64,000 nt of DNA, taken from the NCBI GenBank assembly GCA_934728255.1, contig CAKVEC010000008.1, forward strand, positions 1-64,000, given 5' to 3'. The notes under the pieces were generated by a model. That model was not told where the DNA came from. It searched no databases and saw nothing but the letters and a program-made list of their open reading frames with translations. Origin of the DNA: an uncultured Bacteroidales bacterium. Its GTDB lineage: Bacteria > Bacteroidota > Bacteroidia > Bacteroidales > Paludibacteraceae. Each line of letters begins with the position of its first letter. The stretch's first letter is position 1. Positions 1 to 6,685 of the stretch are shown piece after piece. A program made the position numbers and the translations under genes.

Positions 1-84
1 GCATTGTGCATTGTGCATTGTGCATTGTGCATTGTGCATTGTGCATTGTGCATTGTGCATTGTGCATTGTGCATTGTGCATTGT
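1..84. repeat. Heptanucleotide tandem repeat, 12 units of GCATTGT
   Basis: Twelve exact copies of a 7-bp unit fill the first 84 bases and may continue upstream of the window. The tract abuts the 3' end of the aminotransferase gene. Related 7-bp units (consensus ACAAWGV on one strand) recur at about 2766-2810, 20766-20805, 47762-47800, 47900-47935, 52275-52303 and 63489-63512. Because 7 is not a multiple of 3, the tract is open in several frames and gives spurious short ORFs. Confidence 0.95.
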
Positions 85-85
85 A

Positions 86-1291
86 TCAAAGTTGCGCCAG
101 CGCAACTTTGATACGTCTCATCGCCTCCGTGATGTTCGCCTCACTCGTGGCATACGAGAGACGGATGCAGTTGTCCTCGCCGAAAGCCGAGCCGCTGACG
201 CACGCCACGTGCGCTTCGTTGAGCAGGTACTCCACCACATCGTTGGCATTCTTGAGGGTCTGCCCTTGCGGTGTCTGCTTGCCAAAATAGTACGACACAT
301 CGGGGAATAGGTAAAAAGCCCCCTGCGGTTCAATGATTTTCCAACCTGGTATCTCGCGTGCCAACCCGATAATCAGGTTGCGGCGGCGTTCAAACGCTTG
401 GCGCATAGTCTCCACACAGGTTTTGTCCCCCGTATACGCCGCCTCGGCAGCCTTCTGTGCAATCGTGGTGGCGCAGGTGCACTGCTGCCCCTGCAAGCGT
501 TTGACGGCACTGATAAAGCCCTTGTCATGGCATGCCATCCAACCAATACGGTAGCCTGTCATCGCATGGCTCTTGCTCACACCATTGATGATGACGAGAC
601 GATCTTTCAAAGCCTCGAACTGCCCGAGGCTCTCGTGATGCCCCGTATAGAGGATATGCTCATAGATCTCGTCAGAGATGACGCTTATCTGCGGGTGCTT
701 CTCTAATACGCGCACGATGTCCACGAGTGCCTCATGACTATAGACGCTGCCTGTCGGGTTGTTGGGTGTGCAGAGCACCAGCAGACGGGTGTTGGGCGTG
801 ATAGCCGCCTCCAACTGCTCCGCCGTAATGCAGAAGTTGTTCTCCATCGTGGTGCGCACCAGAACGCTCTTGCCCTCCGCCAACTTCACCATCTCCACAT
901 AACTCACCCAACACGGCGTGGGTAGGATGACTTCATCACCGGGCCCTACAAGGGTCTCTATGGCGTTGCAGAGGCAGTGCTTTGCGCCCACCGACACGAT
1001 AATTTCGTTGGCATTGAATGCCTGCGGATTATTCTCGCCGAGTTCCTCGTTGAGCGTCTTGGCAATCGCCTCGCGCAGCGAGGGGAAACCGGGGACGGGA
1101 CCATAGTGGGAGAAATCGTTGTCCACTGCGGCTTTCGCTGCCTCTTTTACATGCTGCGGAGCCGCAAAATCGGGTTCACCAAGCGACAAACCGATCACAT
1201 CCACCCCCTCGGCACGCAACTGTTGGCAACGCGCCGCAATCTGCAATGTCTGCGACTCGCTCAGCGAGTCGATACGCTTCGAAATCTTCAT
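86..1291 (-). CDS. Pyridoxal-phosphate aminotransferase, aspartate aminotransferase type (class I)
   Basis: A 401-residue fold-type I aminotransferase, most like the bacterial aspartate aminotransferase (1 beta) group, moving an amino group between aspartate and 2-oxoglutarate in the cytoplasm. The Schiff-base lysine is K240 in SKSHAMTGYRIGW. Asn178 lies in CTPNNPTG, Asp207 and Tyr210 in ISDEIYEH, Arg248 after the lysine, and the substrate-carboxylate arginine is R377 in CIRLSYA. The start is fixed by a perfect promoter on the minus strand (1316-1347) about 25 bp upstream. It is divergent from hemW, and a heptanucleotide repeat tract lies just past its stop. Exact substrate (aspartate, or aspartate/prephenate) cannot be settled from sequence alone. 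Confidence 0.88.
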   Translation of the reverse strand: MKISKRIDSLSESQTLQIAARCQQLRAEGVDVIGLSLGEPDFAAPQHVKEAAKAAVDNDFSHYGPVPGFPSLREAIAKTLNEELGENNPQAFNANEIIVSVGAKHCLCNAIETLVGPGDEVILPTPCWVSYVEMVKLAEGKSVLVRTTMENNFCITAEQLEAAITPNTRLLVLCTPNNPTGSVYSHEALVDIVRVLEKHPQISVISDEIYEHILYTGHHESLGQFEALKDRLVIINGVSKSHAMTGYRIGWMACHDKGFISAVKRLQGQQCTCATTIAQKAAEAAYTGDKTCVETMRQAFERRRNLIIGLAREIPGWKIIEPQGAFYLFPDVSYYFGKQTPQGQTLKNANDVVEYLLNEAHVACVSGSAFGEDNCIRLSYATSEANITEAMRRIKVALAQL

Positions 1292-1315
1292 ATCCGTACG
1301 TTTTTTTATTGGTTT

Positions 1316-1347
1316 GCAAAGTTACAACTTTTTCCGCATATACACAA
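1316..1347 (-). promoter_or_regulatory. Bacteroidota-type promoter of the aminotransferase gene
   Basis: On the minus strand TTG (1345-1347) is separated by exactly 20 bp from TAACTTTGC (1316-1324). The stretch after TTG is TGTATAT, shared with the CRISPR repeat and other promoters here. Confidence 0.85.
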
Positions 1348-1623
1348 GTTTATTAGTTGTTTGGAGGTCAAAATACATCGTGCGGATACGGGGGGGGGCA
1401 TTGTGCGAAAAAGAATTTATCTTTTTTATGATTACCAAGGGATTAAAAAGGGTCTATCATATAACCAAGGTATAACAATCCTATAACGATAGGGGTACTA
1501 TGGGGCTTTAGCGGTTTTTAACAAAAACTTTTTTGTGGTAATTTATGGATATCCTCCGCAAGAGTACCGGTTCCCTATTCCGATTATGCGGTAACGCAGG
1601 GTGGGGCAATTACTACGTATTCG

Positions 1624-1655
1624 TTGGATATATGAAAATTTATGCGTACCTTTGC
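1624..1655 (+). promoter_or_regulatory. Bacteroidota-type promoter of hemW
   Basis: TTG at 1624-1626, a 20-bp spacer, then TACCTTTGC at 1647-1655. Transcription should start near 1660, which excludes the upstream GTG at 1601 as the start codon and supports ATG 1673. Confidence 0.85.
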
Positions 1656-1672
1656 ACATCAAAGGAAACAGA

Positions 1673-2767
1673 ATGGCAGGACTCTACATACATATTCCGT
1701 TTTGCAAGAGCAGATGTATCTATTGCGATTTCTTTTCGACCACGCAACTCAGCCGTCGGGCTGAGTATGTTGATACGCTGATAGAAGAATGGCATGCCCG
1801 CACCGAGGAAGCACAGCAGGCAGGTAAGACAGAAACCATCTACTTGGGCGGCGGCACCCCCAGTCTGCTGGAGATTAACGACTTGCAGCGTCTGTTAGCC
1901 ACATTGCCTATATCGCAAGCGGATGAAATCACCTTGGAGTGCAACCCCGGCGATATAACGCCCGAGAAAGCCGCTGCGTGGCGCACAATGGGTATCAACC
2001 GGCTCTCTATCGGCATCCAATCCTTCAACGACACCCTACTCCGCTGTATCGGCAGACGCCACACGGCAGAGCAAGCCCGCACAGCAGTGCGCACCGCACA
2101 AGCCGCCGGATTTGACAACATCTCCATAGACATCATATATGGGTTACCGATGGACAAAGGACAATTAGATGTTGTGGAGAAAGATATGAAAGAGGCACTG
2201 CGATTAGGTGTGCAGCACATATCCACCTATTGCCTGACCTTTGAAGAGGGGACGCCACTGAGCCATATGTTGGAACGGGGAGAGATAAAAGAAACGGACG
2301 AGGATACGGAAAATGCGATGTACGACTATATAGTTCAACGTCTTACAGAAGCGGGTTTTGAGCATTACGAGGTTTCGAACTTTGCCCGCCCCGGCAAGCA
2401 TTCCCGGCATAACAGCCACTATTGGAACGACACACCCTATATCGGTTTGGGGGCAGGAGCCCATTCATACAACGGTACAGACCGCTCTTGGAACCCCGAC
2501 GACCTCTCACTATATATAAAAGGAATACAAGACCACACCTTGGTACGGGAGACAGAACACCTGTCGGAAACAGACCGCTACAACGAACGCATTATGCTTG
2601 GACTCCGCACGGAAGACGGCGTTCCCTACTCTTTCCTGCACAATCCGTTGCTGCTTACCCCCTACCTTGAACGCCATTTGCTGCGCCTCACACAGGACAA
2701 GCGAGTAACAGCCACCCTGCAGGGCTTGCATATTCTCAACCAAATAATCGAAGACCTGATGGAATAG
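1673..2767 (+). CDS. hemW: HemW, radical SAM heme chaperone (formerly called coproporphyrinogen III oxidase-like)
   Basis: A 364-residue radical SAM protein. The cluster-binding motif CKSRCIYC (C11, C15, C18) is followed by D-F rather than D-C; C-x-F is the pattern of HemW as opposed to true HemN. Further radical-SAM/HemW signatures are LGGGTPS, ECNPGDITPEKA and IGIQSFND. HemW homologues bind heme and deliver it to respiratory enzymes. The start at 1673 is chosen because a promoter lies at 1624-1655 and because homologues begin directly with the strand leading to the CxxxCxxC loop. Length is close to the usual 370-380 residues. Behind the stop lies a degenerate ACAAAGA heptamer tract. Confidence 0.9.
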   Translation: MAGLYIHIPFCKSRCIYCDFFSTTQLSRRAEYVDTLIEEWHARTEEAQQAGKTETIYLGGGTPSLLEINDLQRLLATLPISQADEITLECNPGDITPEKAAAWRTMGINRLSIGIQSFNDTLLRCIGRRHTAEQARTAVRTAQAAGFDNISIDIIYGLPMDKGQLDVVEKDMKEALRLGVQHISTYCLTFEEGTPLSHMLERGEIKETDEDTENAMYDYIVQRLTEAGFEHYEVSNFARPGKHSRHNSHYWNDTPYIGLGAGAHSYNGTDRSWNPDDLSLYIKGIQDHTLVRETEHLSETDRYNERIMLGLRTEDGVPYSFLHNPLLLTPYLERHLLRLTQDKRVTATLQGLHILNQIIEDLME

Positions 2768-2812
2768 ACAAAGAACAAAGAACCAAGAACTAAGAATAAA
2801 GAACAAAGAACA
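2766..2812. repeat. Degenerate heptanucleotide repeat (ACAAAGA type) after hemW
   Basis: About six imperfect units of ACAAAGA, ACCAAGA or AATAAAG fill the gap between the convergent ends of hemW and the RelA/SpoT-like gene. It belongs to the same 7-bp family as the tracts inside uvrA. Confidence 0.8.
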
Positions 2813-2834
2813 CGCTATGCATATTAATTGTTAA

Positions 2835-4274
2835 TCATTTCTTTGCCCAGCGGGCGGGAATCATACGATAGGGGTACCGCTCACGGATATTGTCCGCATT
2901 GGGGCAGTCGCAGCGGTGGATACGTATGCCCTTCGTTACACTGATGAAACCGAAAATCGGGTCGCCCGGTTGCGGATTGCAGCACTTGGACAAATGGTAA
3001 TCCACGTTCTTGACGTTCATATCCACCTCTATCGCCAAGCCCGACTGCTCCTCTTTGGGTACATACTCGGGTTTAGGTTCCGTATGGTGCGGCGCAGACG
3101 ATGCGTCTAACGAGAGGAACACATCACGCAGTTGCAGTATATCCTCTTTGCCCTGCGCAATCGACTGATAGAGGTCGCTTACCGCCTTGTAGCCGAGTTT
3201 GCTTGCCAGGCGCGAGATGTCCGCCTCGGTATATTCCAGTTTCCAGTTATGGAAACGCCTTTCGAGCAGTTCTTTTCCCTCGGCAGCGTCCTTGTACTCA
3301 ATCTCTTTGAGCGACTGGCGAATCTTGTTTTTCGCCTTGGTGGACTGCACAAAATTGAGCCAGTCGGCATTCGGTTTCTGGTTGGGGGATGTAAGAATCT
3401 CTATTTGGTCGCCGTTCTGCAGTTTTTGACGGATGGAGACATTTTGGTTACGGATACGTCCTCCCACGCAGTGGTCTCCCACATCGGAATGGATGCTATA
3501 GGCAAAATCGAGTACCGTAGAGTCGGCAGGCAGACGGCGCAGGTCGCCCGTAGGCGTAAAGACATAGACATACTGCTTGTTGGCGAGTATATTGCCTTTC
3601 ACGCCCTTGTATGCCCAGTGTGCCGCCACACCTTTTTCCGCCACCTCGTCCATTCGTTTGGTACGTATCTGCACTTCGACCCAACGGTCATCGGGTCCAA
3701 GCACTGTGGTATGCAGGCTCTCATAGCCGTTCTCCTTGGGGACGGAAAGCCAGTCGCGCAAACGCTTGGGGTTGGGCTGGAAAATATCAGTAATGAGCGA
3801 ATAGACCTGCCAGCAGTCCTGTTTCTCGCGGTCGGTAGGCGAGTCAAGAATAATACGTATGGCAAACAGGTCGTATATCCGATCCACATCGCAGTTCTGC
3901 GCCTGCATCTTGTGATAAATAGAGTGGATGGATTTGGGTCGTCCTTTGATAGTGAAGACAAAGCCCGCGTCTTTGAGTTTCTGCTCCAGCGGGGCGATAA
4001 AGCGGGCGATATAGGCATCACGCTCCGACTTTTTGGCATTGAGCGCATGCGCAATATATTTATATGTCTTGTAGTCGGTAAACTTTAGCGCGAGGTCCTC
4101 CATCTCAGTCTTGATCTGGTACAAGCCCAAGCGATGCGCCAAGGGCGCATGGAGCATTTGTGTCTCCTTCGCCACATGGCGGCGGCGGTCAGAGTCCCCC
4201 TCTTTGTCCAACTGACGCAGCAATTCCAGACGCTCCGTCAGGATTTGAAACAGAACCTTATTGCTATCTTCCAT
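2835..4274 (-). CDS. RelA/SpoT homologue lacking the HD hydrolase and ACT domains
   Basis: A 479-residue (p)ppGpp synthetase-type protein. It keeps the synthetase domain (GRPKSIHSIYHKM at 111-123, YDLFAIRIIL at 134-143, LSVPKENGYESLHTTV at 176-191, EVQIRTKRMDEVAEKGVAAHW at 200-220), a TGS domain (about 233-300), a helical region and a zinc-finger-like segment with SKCCNPQPGD. Family members are usually about 700-750 residues with an N-terminal HD hydrolase and a C-terminal ACT domain. Here only the last helix of HD remains (residues 1-50) and the protein stops at ARWAKK, just before ACT. The upstream DNA is a divergent promoter region, so this is not a frameshifted longer gene. It has its own TATTTTTGC -7 box (4306-4314) and an AGGAG sequence 5' of ATG. 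Confidence 0.85.
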   Translation of the reverse strand: MEDSNKVLFQILTERLELLRQLDKEGDSDRRRHVAKETQMLHAPLAHRLGLYQIKTEMEDLALKFTDYKTYKYIAHALNAKKSERDAYIARFIAPLEQKLKDAGFVFTIKGRPKSIHSIYHKMQAQNCDVDRIYDLFAIRIILDSPTDREKQDCWQVYSLITDIFQPNPKRLRDWLSVPKENGYESLHTTVLGPDDRWVEVQIRTKRMDEVAEKGVAAHWAYKGVKGNILANKQYVYVFTPTGDLRRLPADSTVLDFAYSIHSDVGDHCVGGRIRNQNVSIRQKLQNGDQIEILTSPNQKPNADWLNFVQSTKAKNKIRQSLKEIEYKDAAEGKELLERRFHNWKLEYTEADISRLASKLGYKAVSDLYQSIAQGKEDILQLRDVFLSLDASSAPHHTEPKPEYVPKEEQSGLAIEVDMNVKNVDYHLSKCCNPQPGDPIFGFISVTKGIRIHRCDCPNADNIRERYPYRMIPARWAKK

Positions 4275-4323
4275 AATGCGTTCTCCTCTCTATTAAAATT
4301 CAGTGGCAAAAATACGCTTTTTT

Positions 4324-4355
4324 TTGCACATATAAAAAAAAAAGCGTAACTTTGC
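4324..4355 (+). promoter_or_regulatory. Bacteroidota-type promoter of the conserved membrane-anchored protein gene
   Basis: TTG at 4324-4326, 20-bp spacer, TAACTTTGC at 4347-4355. It overlaps the divergent promoter region of the RelA/SpoT-like gene. Confidence 0.85.
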
Positions 4356-4416
4356 GGCAGTTTTGTGCGCTGCATACGCACTCCGATTAAGAAACACAAA
4401 AATTATACCAGATAAG

Positions 4417-5175
4417 ATGAAAGCAACAAAAGCAATTATGATTACTTTGCTCAGCATCGCAGCAGTGGCAATGGCTTATTTCTGCGTAATGAGCGTTGTT
4501 ACCCCGATTAAGTTTGAGGAGACACGTACTGCCCGCGAGGTGGCTGTGGTGAAGAATTTGATTAGTTTGCGTACTGCTGAGGTGGAATTCAACCGCCAGA
4601 ACGGTCGCTACATGGCCGATGCCGATAGCCTGGTTCTGTTCCTCAAGACCGCTACAAAGAAAGAGGTAATGAAAGAGGGGAGCCTGACCGACAAGCAACT
4701 GGAAGCAGGTCTGACCGAGCCGAAAGCCGCCAAAATCATTGAGACCGCCAAGAAAAAGGCACTCAAAAAGCAAGACTTTGCCAGCGATGCAGACCTATAT
4801 GCTTATATTTGGGCAAACGATAAAGAGGTCATTGAGAACGGCTTGAGCGGTTTCCGCCGTGATACCATTGAGAGCAACCTGATCCAGAGTCTCTACAAAG
4901 GCGAATACGACGAGAACACCATTGGAGACATTATCTATATTCCCTACACCAACAAGATGAAGTTCGAGATTGAGGTGAACAACAATTATACAACCAGCCA
5001 GGGTATCCGCGTTCCGCTGTTTGAGGCACGCGCCCCATTCAACACCTATTTAGGCGACTTGAACCAACAGGAGTTGGTAAACCTTATCGACAAAGAGCAG
5101 AAACTGGAGCATTATGCAGGCTTGAAGGTAGGTAGCGTGGACGCACCGAACAACAACGCCGGCAACTGGGAATAA
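4417..5175 (+). CDS. Conserved Bacteroidota protein of unknown function with one N-terminal membrane anchor
   Basis: A 252-residue protein starting MKATKAIMITLL. A single hydrophobic segment (about 7-28) is followed by a charged, mostly helical exported region containing KFEETRTAREVAVVKNLISL and AEVEFNRQNGRYMADADSL. I recall proteins of this layout as widely conserved in Bacteroidota, without an assigned role. The hydrophobic start followed by a helix and the 'RxAEVEFxxxNGRY' segment recall pilin-like pseudopilins, but there is no cleavable prepilin motif, so I do not assign it. The start at 4417 is preferred over the frame's earlier start (4363), which would lie almost at the predicted transcription start. 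Confidence 0.75.
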   Translation: MKATKAIMITLLSIAAVAMAYFCVMSVVTPIKFEETRTAREVAVVKNLISLRTAEVEFNRQNGRYMADADSLVLFLKTATKKEVMKEGSLTDKQLEAGLTEPKAAKIIETAKKKALKKQDFASDADLYAYIWANDKEVIENGLSGFRRDTIESNLIQSLYKGEYDENTIGDIIYIPYTNKMKFEIEVNNNYTTSQGIRVPLFEARAPFNTYLGDLNQQELVNLIDKEQKLEHYAGLKVGSVDAPNNNAGNWE

Positions 5176-5260
5176 ACCTGTTAATTGAATTAAGAATTAG
5201 GAATGATGAATTGTTAACATTATCGTCCTTTATTCTTTGTCCATTGTTCATAGTTCACTT

Positions 5261-5791
5261 ATGCGAATCATATCCGGAACATTTAGGGGGCGTCGATTGG
5301 CGCCCCCTAAAAATATAACCGCACGTCCTACCACCGACTTTGCCAAAGAGAGCCTGTTCAATCTTCTCAACAATCGTATTGATTTTGAGGACTGCGAGAT
5401 GCTTGACCTCTTTGCCGGTACAGGGGGTATAGGACTAGAGTTCGTCAGCCGTGGTGCCCGTGAAGTAACAGCCGTGGAACTGGCACACACGCAACAGAAC
5501 TTTATCATCTCGGCTTGTAAACAGTTGGGGATACGCAACCTGACCGTCATACGCGGTGATGTATTCAAGTATATCAATGCGTGTCATCTGCAGTTCGATT
5601 TTATCTTTGCCGACCCGCCTTATGCATTGGAAGCATTGCCTACCCTACCCGATTTAATCTTTGAGAAGAATCTCTTGCGTCCGGATGGTCTCTTTGTCTT
5701 GGAGCACGGCAAAGACTATGACTTTTCCACCCACCCACATTTCGACTCCCATCGTAGTTATGGTAGCGTGAATTTTACGTTCTTCAAGTAA
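5261..5791 (+). CDS. rsmD: RsmD, 16S rRNA (guanine-966 N2)-methyltransferase
   Basis: A 176-residue SAM-dependent methyltransferase beginning MRIISGTFRGRRL, the usual N-terminus of RsmD. It shows the family motif RPTTDFAKESLFN (about 23-35), the SAM loop DLFAGTGGIGLE (about 49-60) and the catalytic FADPPYA motif of N2-guanine methylases (about 117-123). It modifies G966 in the small subunit rRNA during 30S assembly. An in-frame start at 5237 lies in a heptamer-like ATTGTTCATAG tract and is rejected in favour of ATG 5261, which matches the conserved N-terminus. Confidence 0.92.
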   Translation: MRIISGTFRGRRLAPPKNITARPTTDFAKESLFNLLNNRIDFEDCEMLDLFAGTGGIGLEFVSRGAREVTAVELAHTQQNFIISACKQLGIRNLTVIRGDVFKYINACHLQFDFIFADPPYALEALPTLPDLIFEKNLLRPDGLFVLEHGKDYDFSTHPHFDSHRSYGSVNFTFFK

Positions 5792-5910
5792 CCGAACGTG
5801 CGCTATCAGGATAGCCATTTTGAAACGGATGACTACACTATATTATCAGAAAATTATTCACAAAAATATCTTTCTAAAAAGTTATTGCAGTGATGTAAAA
5901 TAAATGGAGG

Positions 5911-6070
5911 GACGAGGCTGTCCAACAAGTTTAAGAAACAGCGAAAAAACAAACAAGTCTGACGACTTGACCGCGGACGGGGGCGTCCGCGTCCCCGATA
6001 TCCTATGGTATAATTTCACAAAAAGCAACATCAAAAAAGAGACCACCTACACTTGTTAGGCAGCCTCGTC
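5911..6070. repeat. 160-bp element bounded by 20-bp imperfect inverted repeats
   Basis: The left end (5911-5930) and the right end (6051-6070) match at 18 of 20 positions when one is reverse-complemented. Between them lies copy 1 of the two-hairpin REP-like element (5954-5997). The right arm can also form a terminator-like hairpin (AAGAGAC...GTCTCTT, about 6036-6076) followed by T-rich sequence, which could end rsmD transcription. No target-site duplication is obvious and no transposase is present. Confidence 0.65.
5954..5997 (+). repeat. Two-hairpin REP-like element, copy 1
   Basis: First stem CAAGTC/GACTTG (5954-5959, 5964-5969), then the conserved block starting CCGCGGACG with stem GCGGACG/CGTCCGC, ending GTCCCCG. 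Three other copies lie at 23003-23048, 26533-26579 and 43088-43132. The first stem differs in sequence in each copy but stays paired. Confidence 0.85.
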
Positions 6071-6151
6071 TCTTTTGTTATAATCTGTTGTTTGTAAGAA
6101 TGTTCCTTTGTTAGTTAAGCAAACAGACAAAGAAAGCATATACATACTTTA

Positions 6152-6220
6152 TTGTTATTATTTGCCCGCCTCTTTGCGGGCTTTGCAAGCGTGGAGGCAA
6201 CCAAGCCTCGCACGCCCTTT
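6152..6220. terminator. Pair of strong GC-rich hairpins ending in a T run
   Basis: GCCCGC/GCGGGC (about 6162-6180) is followed by a stem GCGTG-GAGGC/GCCTC-CACGC (about 6188-6214) and CTTTTTC. This fits a rho-independent terminator reading rightward from rsmD or from a short transcript. The exact role is unknown. Confidence 0.55.
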
Positions 6221-6242
6221 TTCGATAATCTACAAAATAAAT

Positions 6243-6488
6243 TTGCATACATCGAAATTTTGCAGTACCTTTGCGCTTGAAAAACCGAAAGCCGAGGCGG
6301 GCGGTTCTGTACATTTTTACCCGCCTCGGGGTCGTTTACTTGATACGTTTAATAGTTATACGTAATTCAAACAAACGAAAAACAAATACAAAAATTGCTT
6401 TTTTCATTGCTTTTTCGGTTTTTCTGTTAATACTTTGCACCATCCGCCGTGGTGCATCGGCACGCGCCCCATCGTGGGTGCGTTTTCT
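6243..6488 (+). ncRNA. Candidate free-standing structured RNA upstream of the CRISPR array
   Basis: A perfect promoter (TTG 6243-6245, 20 bp, TACCTTTGC 6266-6274) should start a transcript near 6280. The transcript can form a long-range stem between GAAAAACCGAAA (about 6279-6292) and TTTCGGTTTTTC (about 6414-6426), an inner stem GAGGCGGG/CCCGCCTC, a GCACCA/TGGTGC hairpin (6437-6455), and a terminal hairpin CGCGCCC/GGGTGCG followed by TTTTCT (about 6463-6488). This is the layout of a small RNA gene of about 205 nt with its own terminator. I do not recognise the family. The overlapping 95-codon reading frame has no family resemblance and is probably not coding. Confidence 0.5.
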
Positions 6489-6528
6489 ATATAGAGTTTG
6501 TGCGCCTCATCTCATCTTTGATTCTATT

Positions 6529-6549
6529 GCGGGGACTATTCCACCCCGC
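6529..6549. other. Short GC-rich hairpin (GCGGGG/CCCCGC)
   Basis: A 6-bp perfect stem with a 9-nt loop lies between the candidate RNA gene and the larger hairpin next to the CRISPR array. It is part of the run of structures that fills the leader side of the array. Confidence 0.5.
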
Positions 6550-6581
6550 TCACGCTGATGCAATCGTGCGCAACAATCATC

Positions 6582-6664
6582 GCAGCATACTTACACGCAC
6601 GCAAGATGTCAGATGACGACCCCGCAAGATGGGGGCTTGCTTGTGTGTGTGCGTGTATTGCTGC
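6582..6664. promoter_or_regulatory. 83-nt nested hairpin immediately before the first CRISPR repeat
   Basis: The sequence folds as nested stems: GCAGC/GCTGC, TACACGCAC/GTGCGTGTA, GCAAG/CTTGC and CCCC/GGGG, with small internal loops. It ends 21 bp before repeat 1. It sits where a CRISPR leader would be. No coding function is apparent. Confidence 0.6.
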
Positions 6665-6685
6665 AATAAATGCCCCCACGCTGCA

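Larger units (their letters stand above)
1292..1672. other. Divergent intergenic region between the aminotransferase and hemW
   Basis: This 381-bp gap holds the two divergent promoters described separately. It also has a run of nine G at about 1390, directly next to one GCATTGTG unit, and AT-rich sequence with repeated ATAACC/ATAACG motifs (about 1450-1495). I see no gene and no convincing RNA structure. Confidence 0.6.

Noticed and set aside
6..310. Two short frames of about 95 codons at the left edge with repeated HCALCIV
   Set aside because: They are translations of the 7-bp tandem repeat running antisense into the aminotransferase gene.
6271..6558. Possible 95-residue protein with a hydrophobic stretch upstream of the CRISPR array
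   Set aside because: The region is dominated by paired stems and a terminator, the reading frame crosses all of them, and the product has no recognisable family. Better explained as an RNA gene.
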